Assembly (NCBI GenBank): GCA_900169235.1
Contig: FWCC01000528.1
Location: forward strand, 1 to 56,685
From: Zarea fungicola
Taxonomy: Eukaryota > Ascomycota > Sordariomycetes > Hypocreales > Cordycipitaceae
DNA length: 56,685 bases
Reading direction: 5' to 3'
Notes under the pieces: model-generated
Told to the model about the DNA's origin: nothing
Database searches by the model: none
Seen by the model: the letters and a program-made list of their open reading frames with translations, nothing else
In this document: positions 21,467 through 32,288 of the stretch, one piece after another
How the letters are laid out: the number at the start of each line of letters is the position of its first letter
Position numbering within the stretch: the stretch's first letter is position 1
Position numbers and translations under genes: made by a program

Positions 21467-24076
21467 CTAGTAGTAAAGAAACTCCTCGTCTTCAAATGCC
21501 GGTGCGTTCCTCTTCTTTGGCACTGGCCAACTGAGTACTGTAAGCGGCAGCATGTCATTATTGCCTGCCTCGCCATGTCCATGATGGTCGTCGTCGTCAT
21601 CGGTGTCGTCGTCACCTTGTTTGGCTTCTTCCTCGTCGTCTTCCACAACCAAGCTCATCGCCTTGCCAAGCGCCTCTGTCCGTGCCGCACAGGCCTCCCT
21701 TTGCAGCACCAGCTGCGTGCTCTCGTCCACGCCTCCGGCACGCATGAGGAGCATTGCGACCGTATCGTAGGACCTTCCGTACGTATTGCGCCTCCCGTGG
21801 CTGTTGAGAACCGGCAGCAGCGTCGCCCTTAACATGGCCCGATCCGCCCCGTAGTCGAGCAGCAGCTTGGCCAGCCCGTGGACCAGGTAGTACATCGTCT
21901 CCCTGTTGGTGTCGTCTCGCGCTGGTGTATGCACCTCCATCTCGATGCTGCCGTCGTCTGCGAAACCGCGCAGCGCCGCGGCGGATGTGTCCGCGCCGAG
22001 CTCGAGCAGCACCGCCGCCACGGGCAGGTTCAGCCGGCTGCAGGCGAGAAAGAGCGGCGTCTTGCGCGCCCGGTTGGGCTGCTCCAGGTCGGCGCCGTGC
22101 TCGACCAGCGCCCGCACCACCGCCGCGTCGTCCGCGCCGCAGGGACGGTCGGTCGCGGTGCAAGCAAAGTGCAGCGCCGTCGCGCCGTTGGCGTTTTGCG
22201 CATGAGGGTCCGCGCCGCACCGGCCGAGCAGCAGCTTGGCCACCGTGTACCGCGCCGACGGGGCGGTAAGGCTCGCCGGGACAGAGCCGCCGGCGTGGCG
22301 TTCTAGAAAGTCGGCCCCCGTTCGGTCCCGGAACAGGCACAGCTCGTGGAGGGGCGTCGACTTGCCCAGCGTGCGCGCGCCAACATCGGCTCCCCTGTCC
22401 AGGAGCGCCTCGACGAGACGCCCGTCGTGGGCGAGGTAGCCGCAGGCCCGGTGCAGCGGCGTGTAGCCAGCCGCGTTCCTTTCAAGGGCGTCGGCGCCGT
22501 GGTGCAGCAGGAGCAGCGCCACGTCGACCAGGCCCGCCTCGCAAGCCAGCATCAGCGGCGAGGTATTGTGCGAAGCGCCCTTGCTGCCGCGCTCGTTGGG
22601 GTTGGCGCCCGCCTCGAGAAGCAGCTCCGCGATGCGGTAGCGGTGCTCAGCTCGGTCGGCTCGCGCCAGCGTCGTCTGCAGTAGCGTCCAGCCGTCCTCT
22701 ACCGGTCTGCTGCTGGCGGTTGTGCTCCCCTCCCCCTGTTGCATGATGGGGATGCCCATCGACAGCAGTAGCAGCTCGACAACACCTGAGTGTGCTCCGA
22801 GGCAGGCCTGCGCCAGAATCCAGTAGGGTTCTTGAGCGAAGCAGAGCGGCACGGTACCCTCCGGCATCGCCGCGAGAAACACGCGCGCCGTGTCGGTCAG
22901 CCCGCTGGCCAGCGCATGGGCCACGCCTGCGCTCCAGGTCTCCGGGTCGGCGTCCACAGACTGCAGATGCGGCAGTAGCGTCGTCACCAGCTCGACACGC
23001 TCCGAGCGGCAATCACGCAGGAATTCGCCGCTCCGCACGAACCGTCGGAGCACCGTCGGAAAGTCGGATAGATGCTGGCCGAGGAGCTCCATCAGGGGCA
23101 CGTTGCCTCTATTGCACGCGTGGGATAGGAGCAGTGTCGACACGCGAGGGTCGTTGATGACCATGTCCGGCCCGTCGTCATCGCCGCTGCCGCCGTCAGC
23201 GCTGATCCACTGCCCGACCAGTGCCACGATGCCGCGCAGTCCAGGTCCCTTTGCCTTCACGCCTTCCAGCCCGCGGATGACGTCCGGTGGCGTCGGCCGC
23301 TGCTGCGCGGCAGGATGCAGCTGCAGCAGATCCCAGACGTCGTCGTAGCCGGCCGCGGCGGCCACCATCTGGCCGCCCTGGGAGTAGTAGGAAGAGGTCG
23401 TGTCCACCACCGCCGGCCCGGCACGGACCACGAGCATGCGCCCCAAGACACCGGGCTGGCCCTCGAGCACGGCGGACCGAAAGGCGGTCTCGACCAGCGC
23501 CTGCACATCGAGGCCGCCTGTCTGCTGTGCGGTGGCGGCTGCGTACTGCAGCAGCATGATCACCATCTCCCCATGGCCCCTTTCGGCCGCCGCCCGTAGA
23601 CTTGCAGAAAGGTCCTCCTCGTGGTGCTTCATAAGGGCCGTCGTCGCCATCGCCGCCGATGTGCGCCGGAGTAGCATGGCCGCAATCTTGACATGGCCCT
23701 CTGACGCCGCAATGGCCAGCGGCGTGGAGAGCGACCTGTGCGCGTTGGCCTCTCGCACCTGCTTACTCGTCGGGGCCGTAGGCTGCGGTGTGCCGCCGAA
23801 TGGCCGGGTGAAGAGATCCGGACGCCCGTTGCCGGGACTGGGCGGCGTGCCCGCGCGCAGCGCCTTGTCCGCCACGGCCGTCTGGTTGTGCTCGGCCGCC
23901 CAGTACAGCGCGTATTGGTTGTACGGTAGGGCGTCCGTGTGGTAGAGAAAGGGGTCGAGGACCTCGTACAGCCGACGGCTGGCCTGCGCCATGTGGCTCA
24001 TGTCACCGAGCCATAGGTGGCGGGCAATGTCTACGACCAGCTCTGGGGCGAGGTCGTCTAATCTCGTTGGTGCCAT
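21467..24076 (-). CDS. F-box and ankyrin-repeat protein, 869 aa, intronless
   Basis: The N-terminus (about residues 5-48, LDDLAPELVVDIARHLWLGDM then a Leu-rich stretch ending DPFLYH) fits an F-box, the Skp1-binding module of SCF ubiquitin ligases. Ankyrin repeats follow across the rest of the protein. Clear units include STPLAIAASEGHVKIAAMLL, SPLMLACEAGLVDVALLLLHHGAD, YTPLHRACGYLAHDGRLVEALLDRGAD, ATALHFACTA..VVRALVEHGAD and KTPLFLACSRLNLPVAAVLLELGAD. Near the C-terminus lies an acidic low-complexity patch of Asp/Glu, then a His-Gly stretch. The likely role is substrate recognition for ubiquitination, but the target is unknown. The start at 24076 (MAPTRLDD) is chosen because the F-box begins there. 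Such genes form large families in filamentous fungi, and this one is very GC-rich. Confidence 0.9.
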   Translation of the reverse strand: MAPTRLDDLAPELVVDIARHLWLGDMSHMAQASRRLYEVLDPFLYHTDALPYNQYALYWAAEHNQTAVADKALRAGTPPSPGNGRPDLFTRPFGGTPQPTAPTSKQVREANAHRSLSTPLAIAASEGHVKIAAMLLRRTSAAMATTALMKHHEEDLSASLRAAAERGHGEMVIMLLQYAAATAQQTGGLDVQALVETAFRSAVLEGQPGVLGRMLVVRAGPAVVDTTSSYYSQGGQMVAAAAGYDDVWDLLQLHPAAQQRPTPPDVIRGLEGVKAKGPGLRGIVALVGQWISADGGSGDDDGPDMVINDPRVSTLLLSHACNRGNVPLMELLGQHLSDFPTVLRRFVRSGEFLRDCRSERVELVTTLLPHLQSVDADPETWSAGVAHALASGLTDTARVFLAAMPEGTVPLCFAQEPYWILAQACLGAHSGVVELLLLSMGIPIMQQGEGSTTASSRPVEDGWTLLQTTLARADRAEHRYRIAELLLEAGANPNERGSKGASHNTSPLMLACEAGLVDVALLLLHHGADALERNAAGYTPLHRACGYLAHDGRLVEALLDRGADVGARTLGKSTPLHELCLFRDRTGADFLERHAGGSVPASLTAPSARYTVAKLLLGRCGADPHAQNANGATALHFACTATDRPCGADDAAVVRALVEHGADLEQPNRARKTPLFLACSRLNLPVAAVLLELGADTSAAALRGFADDGSIEMEVHTPARDDTNRETMYYLVHGLAKLLLDYGADRAMLRATLLPVLNSHGRRNTYGRSYDTVAMLLMRAGGVDESTQLVLQREACAARTEALGKAMSLVVEDDEEEAKQGDDDTDDDDDHHGHGEAGNNDMLPLTVLSWPVPKKRNAPAFEDEEFLYY

Positions 24077-25200
24077 GTTTCTATTGATTGTGTGTGTGTT
24101 TTGTGATGATGAATAAAGGGAAACCGGCACACGGAAAGACAGGCTTGCAATTAAGCAGCTGTGGGAAACAAGAATCAATTGCACGCTGTCATGGATTTCA
24201 GCCCTCCCAAGTCCATAAGCACACTTTATACTCTCGCGGGACCCTGATGACAGCGACACGTTGGCACCGGCTAAGGTTACGAGCTACGAGGCTCGAGCTA
24301 AGTTAAGTTAATAGCAAGGCTGCGAGCAAAGCTGACGGGCGCGACGCCTCAGCCACGCCAAAATGGCAATGGCCGGCTGATTTGCATCGAATAAGCACCA
24401 GACACACCTGCGCAGTTCGTGGGCGTCATTTAATGGCAAATAAGTTCATACACCTACTATCGAGTGATTTTATGTCTTCGTTATCGACCCGACATGACCA
24501 AAAACTATATATAAGCCTGCATATATAAGCGTGCAAGCCACTTTTGTCCCCCAAATTGCATGTCCATTCCCGGCTGGTCCCATTTTGTCGCAAGAAAATA
24601 AAATCACAATCAAAACAAAACAAAACAAAAACCAAATTCCCTTGTCCGTAAAGGGGCCAGTACGGCATCCCTATCATAATGATCCTGCCCCATGCGATCC
24701 TGCTCCTCACCTACCTGCCATCCCCAGGCGCCCGGTTCGCAGCACTTTTGCCAAGCACCGGGCTAGCATCAAGCTGACGCCCTAATCTTGATACAGTTAC
24801 CCACCAAACACCTCCTCGCAAGCCAAGGGACTGACTGGACATCTGCGTGGCTTCGGCTAGTGGTGCCATCAGAGTGCCAATGGTGTCCGGCCATAAGCAA
24901 ATGCACTCCTTGTCCCACCCCGCCCGCAGATGAGCAAGTGGCGGAAAAGGCCAATGGTCCTTGGCTCGCTCCAAAAAACGTGTGCGAACTAGTCGCAAAT
25001 GCAAAAAAAGTACATGAAGGAAAAGATGAACCAAATTTGTTGTTGGAAAATCAGGTGCTAATTTTTGTCCCGTATTTTGAAACCCCTCCTGGGGTTTGGC
25101 GCAAATGCAAATCCTTTTTTTTTCGGCGCTTTTCCATCGCAAGTAAATGCGTGTCGTTATGTCGTCATATTCATCGTCGCTAATTCTGCGTATTGCCTCT
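24077..25200. other. Intergenic: promoter of the ankyrin gene and 3' UTR of the BTB gene
   Basis: No gene recognised. A CAAAA-type repeat lies at about 24600-24632. Open frames on both strands are short and show no family features. Confidence 0.45.
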
Positions 25201-27876
25201 TCATGGATACTCAGCCACGGTAGTGCTTTGCGGTGCTGGCAGTGGAGCCCATTTGCGACCCAGCGAGGGGCCATCTGGGTTTCCATAGGGCAGCATCTCC
25301 TCATGCCAGCCCAGCGCGCTCCAGTGCGGCATGCTTCGCGGCTCGGGAGCCCTCAGGCTGGCCCGCAGCATCTCGGCATCAGGGACGCGGCCGTCAACCA
25401 CTGCATCCACTGCCTTGACCCGCCGAGCTTCACGCTCCTCAACGGCTGCCTTGACAATGCGGTAACGCGATTCGGCATTGGCCCAGCCATTGACATTACC
25501 GGATCCAGATGACTCGAGAATCATCTTGATCTGCGTAAATGGAATGTTGAGCAGGATACGCGACAGGACTGCGTGAGAAACAGGCTGTGCAGGGCGAGAG
25601 GCCTTGGGGGTTTCCGTCTCAGACGGGGGCTGGCTGTCGGTGAGGGCAAAGTCGCCAAACTGAATGTTGGTAATCTTCTGAGAGCGGCGCCCCTTTCCAA
25701 GCTGCACAGCCGGCATGTCATCTGCTGCTGATGCCGTGCTTCGGTGGGTTGTGAGCTGAGCCGGTGCTAGGGGTGGGGGGTGCGTGGGGAGTCTCGCATA
25801 CTGCACGGGAGAAACAACTTGAGCATCCAGATCAAACGTAGGCGGAAAGTTGTGCACGACAAAAGTGACAACGGCATCCAGGATAATCTTGGACCCTTCT
25901 CCGTATCTGTAGACATCATGCGTGCCCAGGTCATTGTGGCCGTCCAAGGCAAACTCGAGCACACGTTCAATCGTCTGCCAGTCGATGAGCTGCGTTGCAA
26001 CTTCGCATCCGCGTCTGGTAACAGGAGCCCAGCGGAGCAACTGGCCGGCAGCGGCGTACGAGAGCGCAAAGTCAAGCTGCTCCACGCTTGATCCGGCATC
26101 AGTCAATTCACCCGACTCCGGGTGGAGGTTGCGAGGACCTGGGTACTGCAGAAGCGGCAGACCGTAGAGGCGCTGTGCGGCCATGTAGAACGAGTCGGAG
26201 CGAATCCATTTGCTGTTGGTCTCAATCAAGACTGTCTGCTGAGAACGGTCAGGGGGGCTGGGAGAAAGAGTTTGCTGGCGCAGGAGAGCGGCCAACTCGG
26301 GAGATCGGTTGAGTATAAATCGGTGACCAGGAATGCGCACCGGTGGTGCACGATCATCGAGGTATCGAAGCTCTAGGGAGCAGTCAGTAAACTCGAGATT
26401 ACCAAACTGCTGTTGTGCATAGTCTGCAAGTTCATCTGCCGAATCGTTTGGTGGCATCATCTGCGGCGGCATGGCGGGATTGAGCAGCATGCGCGGGAAT
26501 TCAGGATGGCCGAACATTCGGTTGGCGTTGCCCTGCATCTGAGGCTCCTCTGCAACAGGGGCACCGTTGTGCATCGGAGGTCGCCCGCCGTACTGGGCAT
26601 TATGCTCATCCATCGAAGAGTGGGAATCGTGGAAGCTGTGCGGCGTGGAGGGACCGTAGTTGTGGCGATACAGAGGGTACGAATCGGGGGGCGCGTAGGC
26701 CATCGAGGGTCTTCCATAGTTGTCAAAGGTGGTAACCGGCATCATGTCTGGGCCGTAGGGCATCATGGGAGGAAAGCCGTTGCTGGCATGTCCCATGAAG
26801 GGCTGTCGACCGCCTGGGAAGGGCATGCCAGGGGGAGGAGCGATACCGCCCGAGTGAGGAGCCGGGCTAGAGCTCTGGGACTCCTGAAAGCCACCAAAGT
26901 GCACACTGCTGTTGCTGGGATGGGCTTGATGGTGAAGGTGGCCGTGGCTAGGGTTAGGGCCGTGGCCATGGCCGTTTGGCATGGGCGGTCGTGGACCTCG
27001 AGGCACATCGTCGGTGGCATGCATGCCGGGCATCCTATTTCCGGGCTGGAACGGCGGTGGCATATGGTATCTGGTAGGAGAGACGGGTGGCGGCGGTCGA
27101 GACTTGTTGGGCGGTTTATTGTTTGCCGGGTTCGCTGCTGGGGGGGATCGGAGTTAGTATCAAGGCACGGCCAGTGTCGAGGGATAGGGCGCGAATCAAC
27201 TCACCAGGCTTGTTTCGTCGCTCAGTTTTGGTCAAAACACTGCTGCTGCTTCCATTTGCATCAGTAGCTTCGTCCTTGACTTGGGCGGCAATGACTGCAG
27301 CAGATTCGGTCGAGGCTCGGCTGGGCGATTCAGTGTTGGGAGGAGATGGTGGCTCCTTGTTGGGTGCAGCCACAGCTTCAGTCTTGTTCTGTGACGGCAC
27401 AGAGCTGTCCGGGAGAGGGACTGGTGCTACATTAATTAATTAGCAAGAGCTGTTTGAAAGGCTCCCTTGAACGCTGGGAAGCCAAATGAGGGAAACCCAA
27501 AAGAAAATCCTCTGGATAATGTCTTACCTGCGCCGTTGGCGGCATTGGTTTGCGCAGTGTTGGAGGTGGTGGTAGCAGTTGGCTCCGCAGCTGCGGCTTT
27601 GGAGGAGCTGTCATCCTTGCTGCGAGGCTTGGGGTCTTTGTCTTTGTGCTTTTGCTGCTTTGCATTGGATCGAGCATCGTCGGGCTTTGCTTCGGGCTTG
27701 TTCGCCGTTGGGGTCGCGGCGGCAGGGGCGTGGCGCTTGACATAGGGCAGAGGCAGGACGGGCACCACGGCCTTCTTCTGCGCAGGCTTGCTGGCCGCCG
27801 AGGCTGCTGGAGCGGGAGCGGCAGCGGCAGCGGAAGTGGCCTTGCGAGACTTGGACGAGCCGTTGGCGGGAGCCAT
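25201..27876 (-). CDS. BTB/POZ-fold protein with a long disordered N-terminus, 835 aa, three exons
   Basis: Minus-strand exons are 27876-27528, 27426-27205 and 27137-25201, joining exactly. Residues 1-190 are low-complexity: an Ala/Ser/Lys-rich start, a KHKDKDPKPRSKDD basic-acidic segment and Pro/Ser stretches. Residues about 216-420 are rich in Pro, His, Met and Gly. A BTB-like core begins near residue 438 with TDCSLELRYLDDRAPPVRIPGHRFILNRSPELAALL, the typical 'self-association strand then FILNRSP' pattern. It is followed by a helical region with RLYGLPLL, TRRGCEVATQLIDWQTIERVLEFALDG and SRILLNIPFTQIKMILESSG. BTB domains mediate dimerisation or Cullin-3 binding, but no partner can be named. 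The start at 27876 (MAPANGSS) is preferred; a longer in-frame start at 28149 would add a Cys-rich segment with no family look. Confidence 0.85.
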
Positions 27877-28127
27877 GGCGGGCAGAAGGGGCAAGCGGGC
27901 TGCAAAGGAGCGACCCTGATATGGAGGGTGTTGCGCAGATGGTGCTGGAGCGGGAGGGCAGATGGGATGGCGATGGAGGTTTGGAGGAGGTTTGGGGTGA
28001 AATCTGCACGCCGTCCACAATCCACAGCCACAGGCCCAAGCTGCAGGCAACACACAGGCTGTAGGCCGCTGGTAGTGGCGGCACCGGCGGTGGGCGGTGG
28101 GCGGCCAGTCACTAATAAACACCAGCA

Positions 28128-28167
28128 CTAACAGACAACTAACAGACAACTAACAGACAACTAACAG
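28128..28167. repeat. 11-bp tandem repeat, about 3.6 copies
   Basis: CTAACAGACAA is repeated head to tail about 250 bp upstream of the BTB gene start. It reads TTGTCTGTTAG on the coding strand of that gene, so it may lie in its leader or promoter. Confidence 0.9.
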
Positions 28168-28651
28168 GCTGCAGACAGACTGCTAGGGATTTGTGCCTGG
28201 CAGTGCCAAATGCGGGCTGTATTTTGGTGGATTTAGGTGCTTCTGTACCAGACTTTGCTGGTTTCTTGGTGGATGAATCATATTTTTAAGCGCTGAAAAT
28301 TCCAAAGTCCTGCAAGACGGCGCCTGTTCTCAGCCTACTGCCCAGTTACCAGTTACCAGTAGTTACAGCCATCCGTTTTAGAGCTTAGTGGCAGTGGTTA
28401 GTGGCTCAATCGCTGTTGCCTGTGGGGAGAAGGCCAGTGCGCCGCAAATCGGATATTATTAGTGGCTAGTAGCAGTAAAGCATCTGCTAACCTTGGCCAG
28501 ACTGCCAGTATAGCCCACCAGAAATGAGGCCTTTGGGCCTTCTGATTTCCATGCCATTCGATGGAGCCCTTTTCTTCCCCAAAAAAATCATTGATCCCTG
28601 TCACCCATCCATGTCATTGATGCCATCCTCAAACTATCAATACAGAGGTGA

Positions 28652-28669
28652 GTACTCCGTACCGAGTAC
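28652..28669. repeat. Palindromic GTACTC-CGTACC-GAGTAC element
   Basis: Two six-base arms are perfect reverse complements around a six-base centre that itself contains GTAC. The same vocabulary recurs at 38201-38216 and 38535-38550. Confidence 0.6.
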
Positions 28670-29169
28670 AGACACAGCGTCAGATGGAATTCACTTTCCC
28701 CCTTGGTTCTGTCCGCAACCATGTCCCTGCAGGTCTCTGCCCCAAGTCTGCTTGCCATATCGGATAATTACCTGCTCGAATGAGGCACAATTCTACTTGG
28801 AAGCAAACACTGGCAATCCGGAATCACTGGCCCCCCCTACAATAGCTTCTAGTCCAACATAGCCATTGTTTGCCATCGATGTAGCCGCACCCCCCAAACA
28901 CATCCTGGCCATTTATGACCGCCAATAAAATAGTGATATTGATGGGAGACCTTGGCCCAGAGGCGTATACCTGCCTTGGTTCTACCAACTATCCCCCGTT
29001 TGCTAAAGTCTATCGTAACAGTCCAGTCACTAAAATACACTGATGCCCATGCGAACCCAGCCAGGACCCTATAATTATTGTATGTTTTCAAGGCATAGCC
29101 CTTGCTGCTTGGTGCAGTACCACTGCGACCGTGCCCGTCGACAGTTTGCCCAAAAAAAACATATTCAAA

Positions 29170-30098
29170 CTATGCAAGACCACCCTCACCGCTCATCAAT
29201 CTGGCAATGAGGACGTACAGGAAGATGGCGCCGCCCGCCACCACCAACTTGTTTCGATATATCCAACCCCGCCCCGCGTCCCTCTGCTGTACCACCACAT
29301 CGACCACCGCTTGCGCTTGGTGGCCGCTCGTCCCGGCAATGCCGCCTAGCTGAGGCGCGCACGAAGTGCCGTTATCACCGCCAGCGCGGCTCCCCGTCAC
29401 AGGGTCGACCTTGTGTTTCTTCATCCACTCCCAGTTTTCGGCATCCACCGCAGCCCATTCGCCGCGAAACTTGGCGCCGCCGTCGCCCAGCTTCACATTG
29501 CCCTTGTTGGCCGGGTTCTTTGCATGGGAGCCACCGCCAGTCGAGTTCCACCACTTTGATCGCGCCGCGTGAAATGTCTTTTCGGCCGCCGTGGTCGAGA
29601 CGGATCCCGTCGTCATCTCGTCACTCGTCATAAACGAGAGCAGCCCGATGAGGATGGTCGAAACCTCCCACGCCGGGTTGAATGATTTGGGGTGAAAGTC
29701 GGATATCGAGAGACACAGTCTCGTAGACGGCTGGAATCGGCCCGACGGCGTGTGCATTCGGATCGATGGAGGGGCAAACGGATAGTTTGGCGGGAATATC
29801 AGTGTGCCCCAGTACTGGCCGCCATGATACGGCGTGTCCTCTGGGCCTGTGATGATATAGTGCCATCTAGATGTCGGGTAGTGTACTGGTTAGCGTGTTT
29901 CGTAAATCGGAGAGTCGTCGTCGTTCAACTCACTCTAGAATATTAGACTCGGAAGGGTGTGCTGTTATGTATGGAGGCGGGTTCTCTGATATCGTCTTGT
30001 ATTCGCGAGTCAACTGAGGCCAGAAATTAGTGGTTGGGCACGACAAAAGCAACGCACTTCCTATGACGTACTCGCTTCAAGGCGGCCTTGCTCGCCAT
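29170..30098 (-). CDS. UBC6: Ubc6-type ubiquitin-conjugating enzyme E2, tail-anchored, 267 aa, three exons
   Basis: This E2 of the ER membrane works in ER-associated degradation with Doa10-type ligases. Minus-strand exons are 30098-30072, 30013-29934 and 29866-29170, joining to 267 codons. The family start ASKAALKRLTREYK, the core YHGGQYWGTLIFPPNYPFAPP and the segment LCLSISDFHPKSFNPAW are all present. The active-site Cys falls at residue 87, the same position as in yeast Ubc6. As in that subgroup, the canonical HPN tripeptide is replaced by an HPKSFNP arrangement. A variable Gly/Asn-rich linker follows, and then one C-terminal hydrophobic segment (about residues 242-260, LVVAGGAIFLYVLIARL) that anchors the protein with its catalytic domain in the cytosol. 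It is transcribed away from SAM50 across a 415-bp interval. Confidence 0.96.
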
Positions 30099-30513
30099 GG
30101 TCTCTCGTAGGAGGGAATGCGCCTAGGTGCAAAGGAAAGTCGCGTGGCCGGCGTTGTCGGATTATATGTCGTCGAAAATTAGCAAACAAAAGGTAAGAGA
30201 CAGTGCAATGGAAAATAATACTAAAATGAACAAAGGATGAGGGAAGGCGGTCGTGAGCGCCAAGCTGCTATGGTGTGCAAGTGAAGGAGATGTCGGAGGG
30301 CCAGAATCAACGTCGGAGGTTTGGGTCAGCGTGGTCAGTGGCAAATATTGTGGCTAGTGTTTGTCGAATGTGGCTAGCGCACCCATCAGCCACATTCTGC
30401 GGGAAGCTTAAACCGGCAGCTTCGCGACATGTTCCGTCCCTTGTTGGCAATTTGAAAGGACCATCCTGCTAAAAACTTGACTCCAAAGCGGGAGGCAGTT
30501 TCAGCTTGCAATC
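30099..30513. promoter_or_regulatory. Shared divergent promoter of UBC6 and SAM50
   Basis: The two start codons face away from each other 415 bp apart, leaving room for little more than two core promoters and leaders. No repeated or palindromic site stands out. Confidence 0.6.
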
Positions 30514-32288
30514 ATGTCGACTGGAAATGGCTCTGTGAGTACCTCACTCCAACAGAAAAACGCTGCGAGAAGCAGCTGAGCAGCTACTGACTGGAACGGC
30601 TGATAGTCTGCCGGTGGCTTCGACAAGCTCCACGAAGATGGCATGGATGTCTTGCGAGATGCAAAGGCGAGAACCGAGTATCGTGATGCCGACCAAGAAG
30701 CACGGGAGCGCCGAGTCTCACAGCTCGTAGGTGCCGCTCGCCAGTCTACCAGCACTACCAAAAAAGGCTGACAATTGCATCGTGTAGATGATTGACCAAA
30801 ATGCGATGCCCATGACCGTCAACGAAGTCTCTATTCTCGGCGCCAACAACATTCGCCGCCACTTTCTCGACCCAATTGTCCAACCTATTCTAGCCGATAG
30901 CCCCGGGGCACCATCGACGGTTGGCGAGGTGCTAGCCAAGCTTCAGGAGGCCAGCGGAAAGCTGAGCGCATTGCGTGAGTTGCTACCCCCGACTACGAAG
31001 CAATGCCCTGCTGTGTACTAACCAAGCATCAGAAATACTACGAGAAGCGCCCGAGGTATTTCTTCAGCAGGCGGACCCGACCGATCCCTCGTCGAGCCCT
31101 ACCGATGTCAACGTCTCCCTCTCTCTCAAGGAGCTGCCTCGCTTCAAGCTGCAAACTGGCACCGATGTTGGCAACGGTGAAGGGTCTGCCTACGGATCGC
31201 TGTTATGGCGCAACATATTTGGAGGAGCCGAGATGTTGACTCTCAACGCAAGGTCCGGAACGCGCACGCGATCCGCCTACAGCGCCAATCTAGCGGCGCC
31301 TGTTCTGAGCAACCCGGACATGCGCATTTCTCTCGAGGCACTAGCGTCCGCCTCTGAGAAGCCCTGGGCCTCCCATGAGGAAGTCCTCAAAGGCGGTTCC
31401 ATCCAGTTCTCCTGGATCAACAAGCAAAAGGACAGCAATACGCTCGAGTACTCTGGGATGTGGCGGCAAGTCACCGGCCTCGGCCAAGGCGCCAGTGCCA
31501 CCGTCCGCCAAGATGCCGGCGACTCCCTCAAGAGCGCCCTCAAGCACACATTCTACAGAGAGCGACGTGATAATCCTCAGCTGCCACAGAGTGGCTACAT
31601 GATTCGATCAAAACTGGAGTTGGCTGGAGTGGGACCGCTGGGCGGCGATGTTGCGTTTTCCAAGAGCGAGCTGGAACTGGGCGGCGCGCTTCCCATACCC
31701 CTGCCCGGGTCGTCCGAGAAGTCGGGAATCTCCATCGGCGGTGGTTTCCGCATGGGCATGCTGCTGCCTCTGCCTCTAGGCTTCAGCGCCAATGGCAAAG
31801 TGCAGCCCAGCCGCATTAACGACCGCTTCCAGCTCGGCGGTCCCGCCGACGTGCGTGGATTCCAGCTCGGCGGGCTCGGACCCCACGATGGTAAGGACTC
31901 TGTCGGCGGTGACTTGTTTGCTGCGGGCAGCGTCAATATGCTCCTGCCGCTTCCCTACAAAGGCCCCGAGTCCGGGCTTCGCTTCCAGGTGTTTGCCAAC
32001 GGCGGCCGCCTGGTTGCGCTGAAGAATACAAAAAGGGTCAAGGGAGGGAATGAGGCCGCAGCCACCACCGCCGCACCCAGTCTCAGCGCCGGCGCGGTTC
32101 GCGATGGCATGCTGAATGCAGTCGCAGACCTGCTCCACGGAGCCCCGAGCGCTGCGGCTGGCGTTGGTCTGGTGTATGCGCACCCGGTGGCTCGGTTCGA
32201 GCTCAACTTTAGCCTGCCCTTGGTCCTGCGCAAAGGCGAGGTGGGCACAAAGGGACTGCAGCTGGGTGTTGGCATTAACCTGATGTAA
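30514..32288 (+). CDS. SAM50: Sam50/Tob55-type mitochondrial beta-barrel assembly protein, 527 aa, four exons
   Basis: This is the core of the sorting and assembly machinery, which inserts beta-barrel proteins into the mitochondrial outer membrane. Exons are 30514-30534, 30607-30726, 30788-30974 and 31033-32288, and the joined frame is exact. A single POTRA-like domain spans about residues 55-145 (VNEVSILGANNIRRHFLDPI up to DVNVSLSLKELPRF). A 16-strand-type Omp85 barrel follows, with alternating polar/hydrophobic strands, many Gly and a C-terminal strand ending GLQLGVGINLM. The conserved Omp85 L6 motif appears as VRGF at about residues 383-386. There is no cleavable presequence, as expected. 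A Thr/Ala-rich loop (EAAATTAAPSLSAGA) interrupts the late barrel. The first exon is only 21 nt. Essential housekeeping gene in yeast. Confidence 0.96.

Larger units (their letters stand above)
27877..29169. other. Intergenic: promoter of the BTB gene and 3' UTR of UBC6
   Basis: No gene found. The interval carries an 11-bp tandem repeat (28128-28167) and a palindromic GTACTC/GAGTAC element (28652-28669), annotated separately. Confidence 0.45.

Noticed and set aside
26413..27267. 284-codon plus-strand frame across the BTB gene
   Set aside because: Antisense shadow of the Pro/His/Met-rich region; His/Arg/Val-rich and featureless.
27877..28149. Upstream in-frame start for the BTB protein
   Set aside because: Would add 91 residues with a Cys/Trp/Pro-rich random look; the downstream ATG begins the typical disordered N-terminus.
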